Below, one piece after another: positions 1 through 7,847 of a stretch of 64,000 nucleotides of DNA (positions are counted from its first letter, which is position 1; each line of letters opens with the position of its first letter). Below the pieces are notes generated by a model. That model was not told the origin of the DNA. It worked only from the letters and a program-made list of their open reading frames with translations, and searched no databases. Position numbers and translations under genes: made by a program. The DNA is from Micromonospora lupini str. Lupac 08 (GTDB lineage: Bacteria; Actinomycetota; Actinomycetes; Mycobacteriales; Micromonosporaceae): contig NZ_HF570108.1 of NCBI RefSeq assembly GCF_000297395.2, forward strand, positions 76,321-140,320, read 5' to 3'.

Positions 1-361
1 GGTCGGGTCGCGCGGCGCTGGGCGGGGCGGGCTGGTCGGCGCGTGGGGCCGGGCCCGGACGGCCTGCCTGCGGCGGGGCGGGCCGGTCGGCCGGGGTCGG
101 GCCGGCGGCGCTCGGCGGCTCGGGAGCTGCCGCCGGCCGCGGTGCCCGTGGCCGGCTGGGCAGCACGGGCTCGGGCCAGTTGCCGGTCGGGGCGCGGCCC
201 GGAGTCGGCTCGGGATGCTCCGGAGTCAGCTCTGGTCGACCCGGAGTCGGCTCGGGTCGACCCGGAGTCGCCTCGGGTCGATCGACCTTGGGCAGGAACG
301 CGGTCGGTTCGTCGGCCTGGTCCCGGTGCCGCCCGTCGCGGCGCTCGTCCGGGCCGCTCAC
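1..361 (-). CDS. Class E sortase, N-terminal part (runs off the window)
   Basis: This is a reading frame on the minus strand that starts at GTG 361-359 and stays open to the window edge. The start overlaps the stop of the DUF881 gene as GTGA, so the two are translationally coupled. The roughly 120 visible residues are a hydrophilic, proline-rich cytosolic leader that begins with a charged stretch, contains PTAFLPKVD and then four heptads of the type PEPTPGR. The transmembrane segment and the catalytic TLxTC region lie outside the window. The assignment as class E sortase is inferred from the leader and from the usual actinomycete order crgA, DUF881, sortase. Another proline-rich membrane protein is possible. 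Confidence 0.55.
   Translation of the reverse strand, partial: MSGPDERRDGRHRDQADEPTAFLPKVDRPEATPGRPEPTPGRPELTPEHPEPTPGRAPTGNWPEPVLPSRPRAPRPAAAPEPPSAAGPTPADRPAPPQAGRPGPAPRADQPAPPSAARPD
200..283 (-). repeat. Four 21-bp tandem repeats inside the sortase leader
   Basis: Four consecutive 21-bp units each begin CGGAGTC on the plus strand, at 200, 221, 242 and 263. Each encodes a heptad close to PEPTPGR on the minus strand. The unit is a multiple of three, so copy-number change would keep the frame. Confidence 0.8.
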
Positions 362-1161
362 CTCGGCACCGTCGCTGAGCGCAGCGTCGTCGAGTCCTCG
401 AAGGCAGGGACGGTCACGGTGGAGACGGACTCCTTGTAGCCGAGTTGGTAGTCGTCGACTGCGTCCTTGAACAACCGGACTCCCTCAGAGCTGGCGAGGG
501 CCTGCTGAAGCGCAGCAGGGTCGCCGATTGCTACGATCTTGAACGGTGGGGAGTACACCCGACCATGCAGCAGCAGGGTGTTACCGACGCAGCGTACCGC
601 GCTGGTTGCGAGCACGCGGACGTTCATGATTGACATGGCCTTCGCCCCACCCGCCCAGAGCGCGTTGACCACCGCCTGTACGTCGCCCTGGTGCACGACC
701 AGGTCGTCGTTGGTGGCGTCAGAGTGGGCCTCGTCGTCGTGCTGGGGCGCGTCGTTCAGCTCGACGGTCACGGCCGTGCCGGTGACGGCGGTGAACCCGG
801 CCGCCTTGAGGCTGCTCTGGGCGCGGGCCTGCTGGGCCTTGATCGGGGCGTCCGAGTCGGCAAGTGTGTCGGTGCGTCGCTGGACCTCGTCGCGCAGGGT
901 GGCGGCGCGGCCCTCGCTCGCGGCGACCTGCTGCTCGCGCTCCTCGATCAGCTGGTTGAGCTGGGGTCGCCGGTCCTCGCGTAGAGCGGTGCCGCCCGCC
1001 GTGGTCGCGGTGGTGGTGAAGAGCAGCCCCGCCGCGGCGGCGATCAGGGGAACCCCGATCGACCAGCCTGGTCGGCGTTGGCGTGGCCGCCGGGGCAGCA
1101 GCCCGGCGACGGCCCGTCGGAGGACCTTCTGCCAGGAGGCGGCGCCGGATGTGTACTCCAC
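358..1161 (-). CDS. DUF881 family membrane-anchored protein
   Basis: A 267-residue protein of the DUF881 family, found near the division and cell-wall genes of actinomycetes. A basic N-terminus precedes one membrane segment at about residues 34-56. A short coiled coil follows (LIEEREQQVAASEGRAATL region), and then the extracytoplasmic domain with VTVELNDAP and VVNALWAGGAKAMSIM, which are typical of the family. GTG at 1161-1159 is chosen because GGAAGG lies 8 nt upstream. The gene is divergent from crgA and coupled to the sortase gene. A role in septation or envelope synthesis is inferred from position; the biochemical function is unknown. Confidence 0.85.
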   Translation of the reverse strand: MEYTSGAASWQKVLRRAVAGLLPRRPRQRRPGWSIGVPLIAAAAGLLFTTTATTAGGTALREDRRPQLNQLIEEREQQVAASEGRAATLRDEVQRRTDTLADSDAPIKAQQARAQSSLKAAGFTAVTGTAVTVELNDAPQHDDEAHSDATNDDLVVHQGDVQAVVNALWAGGAKAMSIMNVRVLATSAVRCVGNTLLLHGRVYSPPFKIVAIGDPAALQQALASSEGVRLFKDAVDDYQLGYKESVSTVTVPAFEDSTTLRSATVPR

Positions 1162-1383
1162 CGAGCGTTCCTTCCGCGTGTCGGGGACTGGTGCGTGCCG
1201 GACGGGCCGGTGATGCGAACAGTCCCGCCCTTTTCGGTCACTCCATGTACCTGCCTGACCCCATTCGTGGTCCAGGCGGCCGTTCGGGACTACGCTAGCT
1301 GTCGAACATTATTGGCCATGAACCGTCGCCTCCGCGTCCGGTTGTCAGGCCGGACGAGGTCGTCACCCCCTCTGGAGAGCGCC

Positions 1384-1647
1384 GTGCCCAAGTCTCAGGT
1401 CCGCAAGAAGAAGGTGTACACCCCGCCGACGGACGTCCGTCCGACGACGACGGCGGCGTCGCGCAAGCCTAGCCCGGTGTGGCTGCCGATCACCGCGGTC
1501 GCCCTGATCGTCGCGGGCATCGGCTGGCTGGTCGTCTACTACCTCTCCGAGCAGGAGTACCCGGTCGCCTCGTGGCAGTACTGGAACCTCGCGGTCGGCT
1601 TCGGCGCGATGGTCGCGTCGCTGGTGCTGCTGTCCCGCTGGCGCTGA
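1384..1647 (+). CDS. crgA: Cell division protein CrgA
   Basis: CrgA is a small membrane protein of the actinomycete divisome that interacts with FtsZ, FtsQ, FtsI and the septal machinery. The 87 residues begin with the basic MPKSQVRKKKVYTPP and contain two membrane segments, about residues 33-53 and 65-83, joined by the short loop SEQEYPVASWQYWN that is characteristic of the family. Length agrees with known CrgA (about 85-95). GTG 1384 is preferred because GGAGAG precedes it; an in-frame ATG at 1319 would add an atypical leader. It is divergent from the DUF881 gene. Confidence 0.93.
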   Translation: MPKSQVRKKKVYTPPTDVRPTTTAASRKPSPVWLPITAVALIVAGIGWLVVYYLSEQEYPVASWQYWNLAVGFGAMVASLVLLSRWR

Positions 1648-1722
1648 GCCTGGTCTGGGCGCCGCTCCACCCGTGGGCCGGCGCCCGTCCCACCGAAGGA
1701 TCCAGGTCACCCACCACGCCCC

Positions 1723-1746
1723 TGCCCGGCAGGACCGGGCCGGGCA
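1723..1746 (+). terminator. Weak hairpin after crgA
   Basis: Perfect 8-bp arms TGCCCGGC and GCCGGGCA with an 8-nt loop lie between crgA and the next promoter. There is no T-tract, so this is a modest terminator candidate. Confidence 0.35.
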
Positions 1747-1792
1747 CCCTATGGTGTCCGCAGGCAGCGTGGCCTACTGCGAGATGACTCAC

Positions 1793-1808
1793 GTTACTGC
1801 TGGGTAAC
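1793..1808. promoter_or_regulatory. 16-bp operator-like site upstream of etfD
   Basis: GTTACTGCTGGGTAAC is an inverted repeat (GTTAC/GTAAC, 6-nt centre) overlapping the -35 region of the proposed promoter. It matches the site at 27921-27936 before the fadE5-like gene at 14 of 16 positions. It can be read as a TetR-type palindrome, or as a GTNAC-N6-GTNAC direct repeat like MtrA/GlnR boxes. The binding protein is unknown. Confidence 0.6.
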
Positions 1809-1822
1809 CTTGCGCGTAGGCT
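1794..1822 (+). promoter_or_regulatory. Promoter for the etfD transcript
   Basis: TTACTG (1794-1799) and TAGGCT (1817-1822) are spaced 17 bp apart. A TANNNT box 7 nt before ATG 1830 implies that transcription begins at or next to that ATG, giving a leaderless upstream ORF. Confidence 0.5.
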
Positions 1823-1829
1823 GCACTGC

Positions 1830-1922
1830 ATGACCGAGCGGAGCGAGGTCATCGACCGGTCCGGTCGCAGGTGTGGCAGCGGCGCGACGCTGGCTCCGTC
1901 CTGCCCCGGTCCCGGTTGCTGA
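1830..1922 (+). CDS. Leaderless upstream ORF, 30 residues, three cysteines
   Basis: ATG 1830 lies 7 nt after the TAGGCT box and opens a 30-codon frame that ends 37 nt before the etfD-like gene. The peptide starts MTERSEVIDRSGRRC and has cysteines at positions 15, 25 and 30, the last being the final codon before TGA. The first 23 bp also form an inverted repeat (ATGACC ... GGTCAT). I do not recognise a family. A regulatory leader peptide whose translation senses cysteine or charged tRNA-Cys supply is an inference from its position before an Fe-S protein gene; it may equally be a chance ORF. Confidence 0.35.
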   Translation: MTERSEVIDRSGRRCGSGATLAPSCPGPGC

Positions 1923-1959
1923 ACCGCTCGACAGGCAGCAGACCGGGGAGGCCAACTCG

Positions 1960-4158
1960 ATGGGCAGCGTCCAGATCGTCACCACGATCCTCGCGGCCGG
2001 CATCACCGCCGTGGCGGTGTGGCTGGCGGTGCGCGCGGTCATGAAGATGACGGCCGTCATCCGGCTGGGGCAACCCGCTCCGGAGCGGTTCGCCGACAAG
2101 GGCGCCCGCACCAGGAAGATGCTTGTGGAGACCGCCGGCCACACCCGGATGCTCAAGTGGGGTGTGGTGGGCGCCGCCCACTGGTTCGTGATGGTCGGCT
2201 TCATCGTGCTGTCGCTGCTGGTGCTCGAGGCGTACTTCGAGGTGGCGACCACCGACGGCGGGTTGCCGATCATCGGGCACTGGACGATCTTCGGTCTGGT
2301 CACCGAGATCATCGGGGTGCTGGGCCTGGTCGGCATCCTGGTGCTGATGGCGATCCGGCTCCGCAACCGGCCGAACCGGCCCGGCGGCCGGTCCCGGTTC
2401 ACCGGCTCGACCATGTGGCAGGGCTACTTCGTCGAGTGGATCGTGCTGCTGGTCCTGATCTTCGGCTTCGTGATCCGGGGCTTCAAGGTCGCCACGGACC
2501 ACTTCGAGTTCCCGTTCTGGGCCACCCCGGTCAGCCACGCCGTCGGCGCGGTGCTGCCGGACTGGGCGGACGGGGTCAGTGTCGCGGCGGCCATCAAGAT
2601 CATTATTTCGATGACCTGGCTGATCGTCATCTCGCTGAACGTCACCATGGGCGTGGCCTGGCACCGGTTCCTGGCGTTCCCCAACATCTTCTTCAAGCGC
2701 GAGCCGACCAAGCCGGCCGGCTCCGGCCTCGGTGCCCTGCGCCCGATGACGAGCCAGGGCAAGCCGCTCGACTTCGAGGAGGCCGACCCGGAGAAGGATC
2801 AGTTCGGTGTCGCCCAGGTCGAGCAGTTCACCTGGAAGGGCCTGCTGGACTTCAGCACCTGCACCGAGTGTGGCCGCTGCCAGTCGCAGTGCCCGGCCTG
2901 GAACACCGGCAAGCCGCTCTCGCCCAAGCTGCTCGTGCTCAGCCTGCGCGACCACGCGTACGCCAAGGCCCCGTACCTGCTGGCCGGCGGCGGCAAGGAC
3001 CTCACCGGCGAGGAGAAGGCCACCCAGGCACAGCTCGCGCACCTGGACGTGCTGTCCCTCGCCGAGGGTGACAAGCCGCTGATCGGGACGGCAGAGGAGG
3101 GCGGCGTCATCGACCCGGACGTGCTCTGGTCCTGCACCACCTGCGGCGCCTGCGTCGAGCAGTGCCCGGTGGACATCGAGCACGTCGACCACATCGTCGA
3201 CATGCGGCGCTACCAGGTGCTGATCGAGTCGAGCTTCCCCTCCGAGGCCGGCGTCATGCTGCGCAACCTGGAGAACAAGGGCAACCCGTGGGGCGCCCCG
3301 CAGAACACCCGTGAGGACTGGACCAAGGGCCTGGACTTCGAGGTGCCCCGGGTGGGTGAGGTCGACGACTTCGAGTACCTGTTCTGGGTCGGCTGCGCCG
3401 GCGCGTTCGAGGACCGGGCCAAGAAGACCACCCGCGCGGTGGCCACCCTGCTCAACGAGGCCGGCGTGAGCTTCGCGATCCTGGGCGAGGGCGAGACCTG
3501 CTCCGGCGATCCGGCGCGGCGGATCGGCAACGAGTTCGTCTTCCAGATGCTCGCCCAGCAGAACGTGGAGACGCTGAACGAGGCGTTCGAGGGCCGGGAG
3601 AAGGCCAAACGCAAGATCGTCGCGACCTGCCCGCACTGCTTCAACACCCTGGGCAACGAGTACGGCCAGCTCGGCGGCGAATTCGAGGTGGTCCACCACA
3701 CCCAGCTGCTGGCCCACCTGGTGTCCACCGGCAAGCTGACGCCGGTGCAGCCCGTCGACGGCGGTGTGACGTACCACGACCCCTGCTACCTGGGCCGGCA
3801 CAACCGGGTCTTCGCCGCCCCGCGTGAGGTCCTCGGCGACGCCATCGAGGGCGAGATCACCGAGATGCCGCGCAACAGCGAGCGCTCCTTCTGCTGCGGC
3901 GCCGGCGGCGCCCGCATGTGGATGGAGGAGAAGATCGGCAAGCGGATCAACGTGGACCGGGTCGAGGAGGCCATGGCCACCGGGGCGAAGACCGTCGCCG
4001 TGGGTTGCCCGTTCTGCTCGACGATGCTCAACGACGGGGTCAACGGCAAGGGCGCCGGTGAGCAGGTCGAGGTGATCGACGTGGCGAGCGTGCTGCTGCG
4101 CTCGGTCAAGCCGGAGCAGCCGCGGGGCGACAAGGAGTCCACGCCGGTCGCCGGCTGA
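1960..4158 (+). CDS. etfD: EtfD-like membrane Fe-S oxidoreductase
   Basis: A 732-residue fusion of an N-terminal membrane domain (several hydrophobic segments in about residues 1-250, resembling a NarI-type cytochrome subunit) with a HdrD/GlpC-like Fe-S part. Two ferredoxin-type [4Fe-4S] motifs are visible: CTECGRCQSQCP from about residue 301 and CTTCGACVEQCP from about 392. The C-terminal cysteine-rich domains include VGCAGAFED, CPHCFNTLG, HDPCYLGRHN, and CCGAGGARMW near 645. The architecture matches mycobacterial EtfD (Rv0338c), which takes electrons from acyl-CoA dehydrogenases via ETF and passes them to the quinone pool. ATG 1960 is chosen because GGGGAGG ends 8 nt upstream. The operator shared with a fadE gene supports this role. 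Confidence 0.82.
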   Translation: MGSVQIVTTILAAGITAVAVWLAVRAVMKMTAVIRLGQPAPERFADKGARTRKMLVETAGHTRMLKWGVVGAAHWFVMVGFIVLSLLVLEAYFEVATTDGGLPIIGHWTIFGLVTEIIGVLGLVGILVLMAIRLRNRPNRPGGRSRFTGSTMWQGYFVEWIVLLVLIFGFVIRGFKVATDHFEFPFWATPVSHAVGAVLPDWADGVSVAAAIKIIISMTWLIVISLNVTMGVAWHRFLAFPNIFFKREPTKPAGSGLGALRPMTSQGKPLDFEEADPEKDQFGVAQVEQFTWKGLLDFSTCTECGRCQSQCPAWNTGKPLSPKLLVLSLRDHAYAKAPYLLAGGGKDLTGEEKATQAQLAHLDVLSLAEGDKPLIGTAEEGGVIDPDVLWSCTTCGACVEQCPVDIEHVDHIVDMRRYQVLIESSFPSEAGVMLRNLENKGNPWGAPQNTREDWTKGLDFEVPRVGEVDDFEYLFWVGCAGAFEDRAKKTTRAVATLLNEAGVSFAILGEGETCSGDPARRIGNEFVFQMLAQQNVETLNEAFEGREKAKRKIVATCPHCFNTLGNEYGQLGGEFEVVHHTQLLAHLVSTGKLTPVQPVDGGVTYHDPCYLGRHNRVFAAPREVLGDAIEGEITEMPRNSERSFCCGAGGARMWMEEKIGKRINVDRVEEAMATGAKTVAVGCPFCSTMLNDGVNGKGAGEQVEVIDVASVLLRSVKPEQPRGDKESTPVAG

Positions 4159-4288
4159 GGCGTACCCCGAAAATCATCGGACGGCGGCGGCGCCCACGGG
4201 GTGCCGCCGCCGCGCCCGACCGCCCCGGCCCTCGCGGACCCGGCGTGGCACAATCTCGCCGAGGTGAGGCGACATCGACGGCCTGCTC

Positions 4289-5614
4289 TTGACCACGCTG
4301 CTGCCACTGGTCGGCTTCGTTGCGCTGACCGCCGGCAACGCGTTCTTCGTCGCGGCCGAGTTCGCCCTGGTCACGGTCGACCGGGCGGAGATCGACCGCC
4401 GGGCCGCCGCCGGTGACGAGGCCGCGACGAGGGTCCGCGATGCGCTACGCGAGCTGTCCTTCCAGCTCTCCGGGGCGCAGCTCGGGATCACCATCACCGC
4501 GCTGCTCACCGGCTACCTGGCCGAGCCGGCCCTGGCCCGGATCTTCACGCCGCTGCTGCGCCCGGTGGCCGGGGAGAGCACCGAGCGGTTCACTCCGTTC
4601 CTGGCGCTGGCCCTGGCCACGCTCATCTCCATGCTCTTCGGCGAGCTGGTGCCCAAGAACGCGGCGCTGGCCCAGCCGATGCCCGCCGCGCTGGCCACCG
4701 CCGGGCCGATGCACACCTTCTCCCGGACGTTCGGCTGGGTGATCCGGGGCCTGAACGGCTCGGCGAACCGGCTGGTCCGGGCGCTCGGGGTGGAGCCGCA
4801 GGAGGAGCTGGCAAGCGCCCGCTCGCCGGAGGAGCTGGGCCTGCTGGCCGCCATCTCGGCCCGCGCGGGCGCGCTGCCCACGGACACGGCGATGCTGCTG
4901 CGGCGCACCATCCGGTTCGGTGACAAACGGGCGGCCGAGGCGATGACGCCGCGGGTCGACGTGGTCGCGCTGCGCGCCACCGCCACCGTGGCCGAGCTGC
5001 TCGAAGAGTCCCGGCGGACCGGACGGACCCGCTTCCCGGTGTACGAGGAGACCCTGGACCTGGTCACTGGCGTGGCAGGCGTGCCGGACGCGCTGGGCGT
5101 GCCGCTGGCCGCGCGGGCGTCGACAATGGTCGCCTCGGTGGCCCGGGAGCCGGTGTACGTGCCGGAGAGCCTGGACCTGGACGGCGTGCTGGCGGCGTTG
5201 AAGGCGGCCGGGGCGGACCTGGCCATCGTGGTCGACGAGTACGGCGGCACGGACGGTGTGGTGACGATCGAGGACCTCGTCGAGGAGCTGGTCGGAGAGA
5301 TCGCCGACGAGTTCGACCCGGCCAGTGTGGACGACACCGGGCCGGTCGAGCTGACCGTGCCGGGCGGGGAGCGCACGGTGCTCGTCGACGGGGTGCTGCG
5401 CTCCGACGAGCTGGCCGAGCAGACCGGCTTCCGGCTGCCCGAGGGGCCGTACGAGACGCTGGCTGGGTTCCTGCTGGCCCGGCTCGGGCACATCCCGCTG
5501 GCCGGCGAGGTGGTCGAGGCGGACGGCTGGGAGTTCACAGTGGTGGAGGTGGAGCGGCACCGGATCGAGCAGGTCCGGGTGCTGCGCCCGGCGGAGCCGG
5601 ACACCGATGACTGA
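4289..5614 (+). CDS. CNNM/CorC (HlyC-type) membrane protein 1
   Basis: A 441-residue protein of the CNNM/CorC group. An N-terminal DUF21 membrane domain (residues about 1-190, with GNAFFVAAEFALV and LFGELVPKNAALA) precedes a pair of CBS domains (VTGVAGVP and AIVVDEYGGTDGVVTIEDLV) and a C-terminal CorC_HlyC domain (LAGFLLARLGHIP). Members act in Mg2+/Co2+ efflux or homeostasis; older names as hemolysins are misleading. The start is uncertain: TTG 4289 is the first recognised codon, while a GGTGAGG sequence lies about 20 nt upstream. It overlaps the next gene by 8 nt, so the pair is an operon. Confidence 0.85.
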   Translation: MTTLLPLVGFVALTAGNAFFVAAEFALVTVDRAEIDRRAAAGDEAATRVRDALRELSFQLSGAQLGITITALLTGYLAEPALARIFTPLLRPVAGESTERFTPFLALALATLISMLFGELVPKNAALAQPMPAALATAGPMHTFSRTFGWVIRGLNGSANRLVRALGVEPQEELASARSPEELGLLAAISARAGALPTDTAMLLRRTIRFGDKRAAEAMTPRVDVVALRATATVAELLEESRRTGRTRFPVYEETLDLVTGVAGVPDALGVPLAARASTMVASVAREPVYVPESLDLDGVLAALKAAGADLAIVVDEYGGTDGVVTIEDLVEELVGEIADEFDPASVDDTGPVELTVPGGERTVLVDGVLRSDELAEQTGFRLPEGPYETLAGFLLARLGHIPLAGEVVEADGWEFTVVEVERHRIEQVRVLRPAEPDTDD

Positions 5615-6608
5615 GCTCCTGGTGACAGTGCTGCTGCTGCTCGGCAACGGCTTCTTCGTGGGCAGCGAGTTCGCGTTGATCGCGTCCCGGCGAACGGTGA
5701 TCGAGCCGCTGGCGGCCGGCTCGAAGCGGGCCCGCTGGGCGCTGTCGGCGATGAACCAGATCCCGCTGATGATCGCCGGCGCGCAGCTCGGCATCACGGT
5801 CTGCTCGCTGGGCCTCGGCGCGATAGCCGAGCCGGCGTTGGCTCATCTGCTGGAGTCGCCGTTCCACGCCGTCGGCCTGCCCGAGCGGGCGGTGCACCCG
5901 GTGGCGTTCGTGCTCGCGCTCGGCGTCGTGGTCTTCCTGCACACGGTGGTCGGCGAGATGGTGCCGAAGAACATCACGCTTGCCGGTCCGGAGGTCTCCG
6001 CCCTCTGGCTGGGCCCGGCCATGCTGGCGTTCTGCGTGGCCACCAAGCCGTTGCTGCTGGCGATGAAGTGGGCGGCCCGCCGGGTGCTGGCGTTGTGGCG
6101 GATCGAGGCGACCGAGGCCGTGAAGACGGTGTTCACGGCCGAGGAGTTGGCCGGGCTGGTGTCGCAGGCGCGTACCGAGGGGCTGCTCGACGCCGAGGAG
6201 CACGCCCGCATCACCGGTGCCCTGGCCCTGCACACCCGGACCGCCGCGGACGCGTTGCAGCCGTGGTCGACGGTGGTCACGGTGGCCGAGGACGTCTCAC
6301 CGGCGTCGCTGGAGGTGCTGGCGACCAGGACCGGCCGGTCCCGGTTCCCGGTGGTGCAGCGCTCCACCCGGCGTGTCCTGGGCTTCGTGCACGTCAAGGA
6401 CGTGCTCGGGTACTCCGGGCAGGGCCGCCGCGCGCCGGTGCCGGCCCAGGTGTACCGGCCGCTGGCGGTGGTGCCGCCGGAACGGACGCTTGCCGATCTG
6501 CTGCTGGCCATGCGCCGCGAACGGCGACACATGGTGCTGGTCAGCGACGGTCGGCGTCCGCTCGGTGTGGTCACGCTCGACGACGTATTGACTGCAATCG
6601 TTGGTTAA
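5607..6608 (+). CDS. CNNM/CorC (HlyC-type) membrane protein 2
   Basis: A 333-residue paralogue of the preceding protein, starting at ATG 5607 inside its last codons. It has the DUF21 membrane domain (GNGFFVGSEFALI, VVGEMVPKNITLA) and a CBS pair (FVHVKDVLGYS, HMVLVSDGRRPLGVVTLDDVL). The C-terminal CorC_HlyC domain of the first protein is missing. The two-gene arrangement of a long and a short CNNM protein is common in actinomycetes and suggests a heteromeric transporter (inference). A TAA stop is followed at once by the region leading to the NlpC/P60 gene. Confidence 0.87.
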   Translation: MTELLVTVLLLLGNGFFVGSEFALIASRRTVIEPLAAGSKRARWALSAMNQIPLMIAGAQLGITVCSLGLGAIAEPALAHLLESPFHAVGLPERAVHPVAFVLALGVVVFLHTVVGEMVPKNITLAGPEVSALWLGPAMLAFCVATKPLLLAMKWAARRVLALWRIEATEAVKTVFTAEELAGLVSQARTEGLLDAEEHARITGALALHTRTAADALQPWSTVVTVAEDVSPASLEVLATRTGRSRFPVVQRSTRRVLGFVHVKDVLGYSGQGRRAPVPAQVYRPLAVVPPERTLADLLLAMRRERRHMVLVSDGRRPLGVVTLDDVLTAIVG

Positions 6609-6667
6609 TAAAACAACACCCTTGGTGTGCAAGCGGTTGCGCCACAGTGATGGTGACTCGGCTCGCC

Positions 6668-6696
6668 TTGATTCCGGTGCGGCGCTTCCCTAATGT
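6668..6696 (+). promoter_or_regulatory. Sigma70-like promoter of the first NlpC/P60 gene
   Basis: TTGATT (6668-6673) and TAATGT (6691-6696) are spaced 17 bp apart, a good match to the housekeeping consensus for a GC-rich actinomycete. Transcription would start near 6703, exactly at the hairpin that follows. Confidence 0.6.
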
Positions 6697-6702
6697 GGGG
6701 CA

Positions 6703-6761
6703 CCGACCGCTGTGGGTCGTCTGCCTCGGCCCTTCCCTCACGCGAGGCGCCCGGCGGTCGG
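6703..6761 (+). ncRNA. Structured 5' leader of the NlpC/P60 gene (candidate cis-regulatory RNA)
   Basis: An outer 8-bp perfect stem CCGACCGC/GCGGTCGG (6703-6710 with 6754-6761) encloses an inner 6-bp stem GCCTCG/CGAGGC (6723-6728 with 6743-6748). It starts at the predicted transcription start and closes 4 nt before the ribosome binding site AAAGGAG (6766-6772). It does not resemble the ydaO riboswitch found before the second NlpC/P60 gene. Ligand or partner is unknown. Confidence 0.45.
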
Positions 6762-6781
6762 TTGCAAAGGAGTCGGTGCCG

Positions 6782-7789
6782 GTGGCAACCATGCCCCCTC
6801 ATCGTCACGCCCCGGGACTGTCCGCTCGGCCGGGCGGTCTGCGCCGGGTCGCCCACCGTCTGCTCGTGCTGGTCGCCGCCGCCGCGGTCGGTGCCGGAAT
6901 GCTCGCCGTGCCGGCGCAGGCCGAGCCCACGGTCGACGAGATCGAGGCGCAGATCGACAAGAAGTGGGAGCAGTTGGAGCCCACCATCGAGCAGTACAAC
7001 AAGGTGCGGGCGCAGCTGAAGGTCAACCGGAAGAAGTCGTCCGACCTGCAGAAGAAGATCGAGCCGCTGGCCCTGCAGAGCGAGTTGGCGCTCAACCGGG
7101 TCGGTGACCTCGCGTCCCGCTACTACATGTCGGGCCCGTCGCAGGAGATCGGCGCGCTGCTGGTCAGCGCCAAGCCGGACACGCTCACCGAGCAGCTCAC
7201 CCTCCTCGACCGGCTCGCCGCGCAGGAGCGCAAGCAGGTCGCGGGCGTGCTGGCCGTGCGGGCCAAGTACGACGGCGAGAAGCAGAAGCTGGACGCGCTG
7301 ATCGCGACCCAGACCAAGCAGCAGAACGAGCTGGCGGCCAAGAAGAAGCAGATCGACGCCGAGATCAAGAAGCTCGAGGCGTCGATGCCCAAGACCACTG
7401 TCAAGACCGTCGGCTGCCCGACCATCAACGGTGTGCTCGCCGTGGCCGCCCAGAAGGCGATCAAGACGGCCTGCCAGCAGGTAGGCGATCCGTACGTCTG
7501 GGGCGCCACCGGCCCGAACTCGTTCGACTGCTCGGGGCTGACCCAGTACGCCTACAAGTCGGCCGGGATCTACCTCACCCACCACACGGGTGACCAGTGG
7601 AACGAGGGCAAGGCCGTCTCGCGCGCCGACGCCCGTCCCGGTGACCTGGTCTTCTTCTTCTCCGGCCTGAGTCACGTCGGGCTGTATCTGGGCAACAACC
7701 AGATGGTGCACGCGCCACGTGCCGGCAAACCGGTGCAGGTGTCCAGCATCAACACCATGCCCGTCGCCGGGTTCCGCAGACCCGGCTGA
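6782..7789 (+). CDS. Secreted NlpC/P60 peptidoglycan endopeptidase (RipA-like) 1
   Basis: A 335-residue exported hydrolase expected to cut peptide stems in peptidoglycan. A Tat- or Sec-type signal ends near VPAQAEP (about residue 47). A long coiled coil follows (about 50-205, rich in K, E and Q). The NlpC/P60 domain has Cys250 in FDCSGLTQYAY, His298 in LSHVGLYL, and GDLVFFFSGLSH. GTG 6782 is chosen because AAAGGAG stands 9 nt upstream; the ATG at 6791 is too far from it. The coiled-coil arm is typical of hydrolases held inactive or recruited by partner proteins such as FtsX (family knowledge). It is paired by similarity with the protein at 10209. Confidence 0.9.
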   Translation: MATMPPHRHAPGLSARPGGLRRVAHRLLVLVAAAAVGAGMLAVPAQAEPTVDEIEAQIDKKWEQLEPTIEQYNKVRAQLKVNRKKSSDLQKKIEPLALQSELALNRVGDLASRYYMSGPSQEIGALLVSAKPDTLTEQLTLLDRLAAQERKQVAGVLAVRAKYDGEKQKLDALIATQTKQQNELAAKKKQIDAEIKKLEASMPKTTVKTVGCPTINGVLAVAAQKAIKTACQQVGDPYVWGATGPNSFDCSGLTQYAYKSAGIYLTHHTGDQWNEGKAVSRADARPGDLVFFFSGLSHVGLYLGNNQMVHAPRAGKPVQVSSINTMPVAGFRRPG

Positions 7790-7803
7790 TCCACCTCGCG
7801 CAC

Positions 7804-7842
7804 CACGACGGCCCCCGGTCACAGCGACCGGGGGCCGTCGTG
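7804..7842. terminator. Bidirectional terminator
   Basis: A perfect 17-bp inverted repeat (CACGACGGCCCCCGGTC and its complement) with loop ACAGC lies between the convergent hydrolase and amidase genes. Confidence 0.85.
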
Positions 7843-7847
7843 TTCGG

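Noticed and set aside
1793..1808. A GlnR box before the etfD-like gene
   Set aside because: GlnR boxes usually have GTNAC-N6-GAAAC halves in series; here the second half is GTAAC and no further half-sites lie in phase. Kept only as an alternative.
1849..3801. A 650-codon open frame antisense to the etfD-like gene
   Set aside because: Long open frames on the opposite strand are expected at this GC content. The translation is low-complexity (R, G, A, H-rich) and the sense frame has intact Fe-S motifs.
4159..4288. A separate small gene before the first CNNM gene
   Set aside because: No start with a ribosome binding site opens a frame of sensible composition; the region only holds the uncertain start of the CNNM gene.
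6703..6761. A second ydaO riboswitch
   Set aside because: The conserved ydaO blocks seen at 10066-10190 (GGGGTGAGTCCGC, CCGTCAGCTAACC) are absent.
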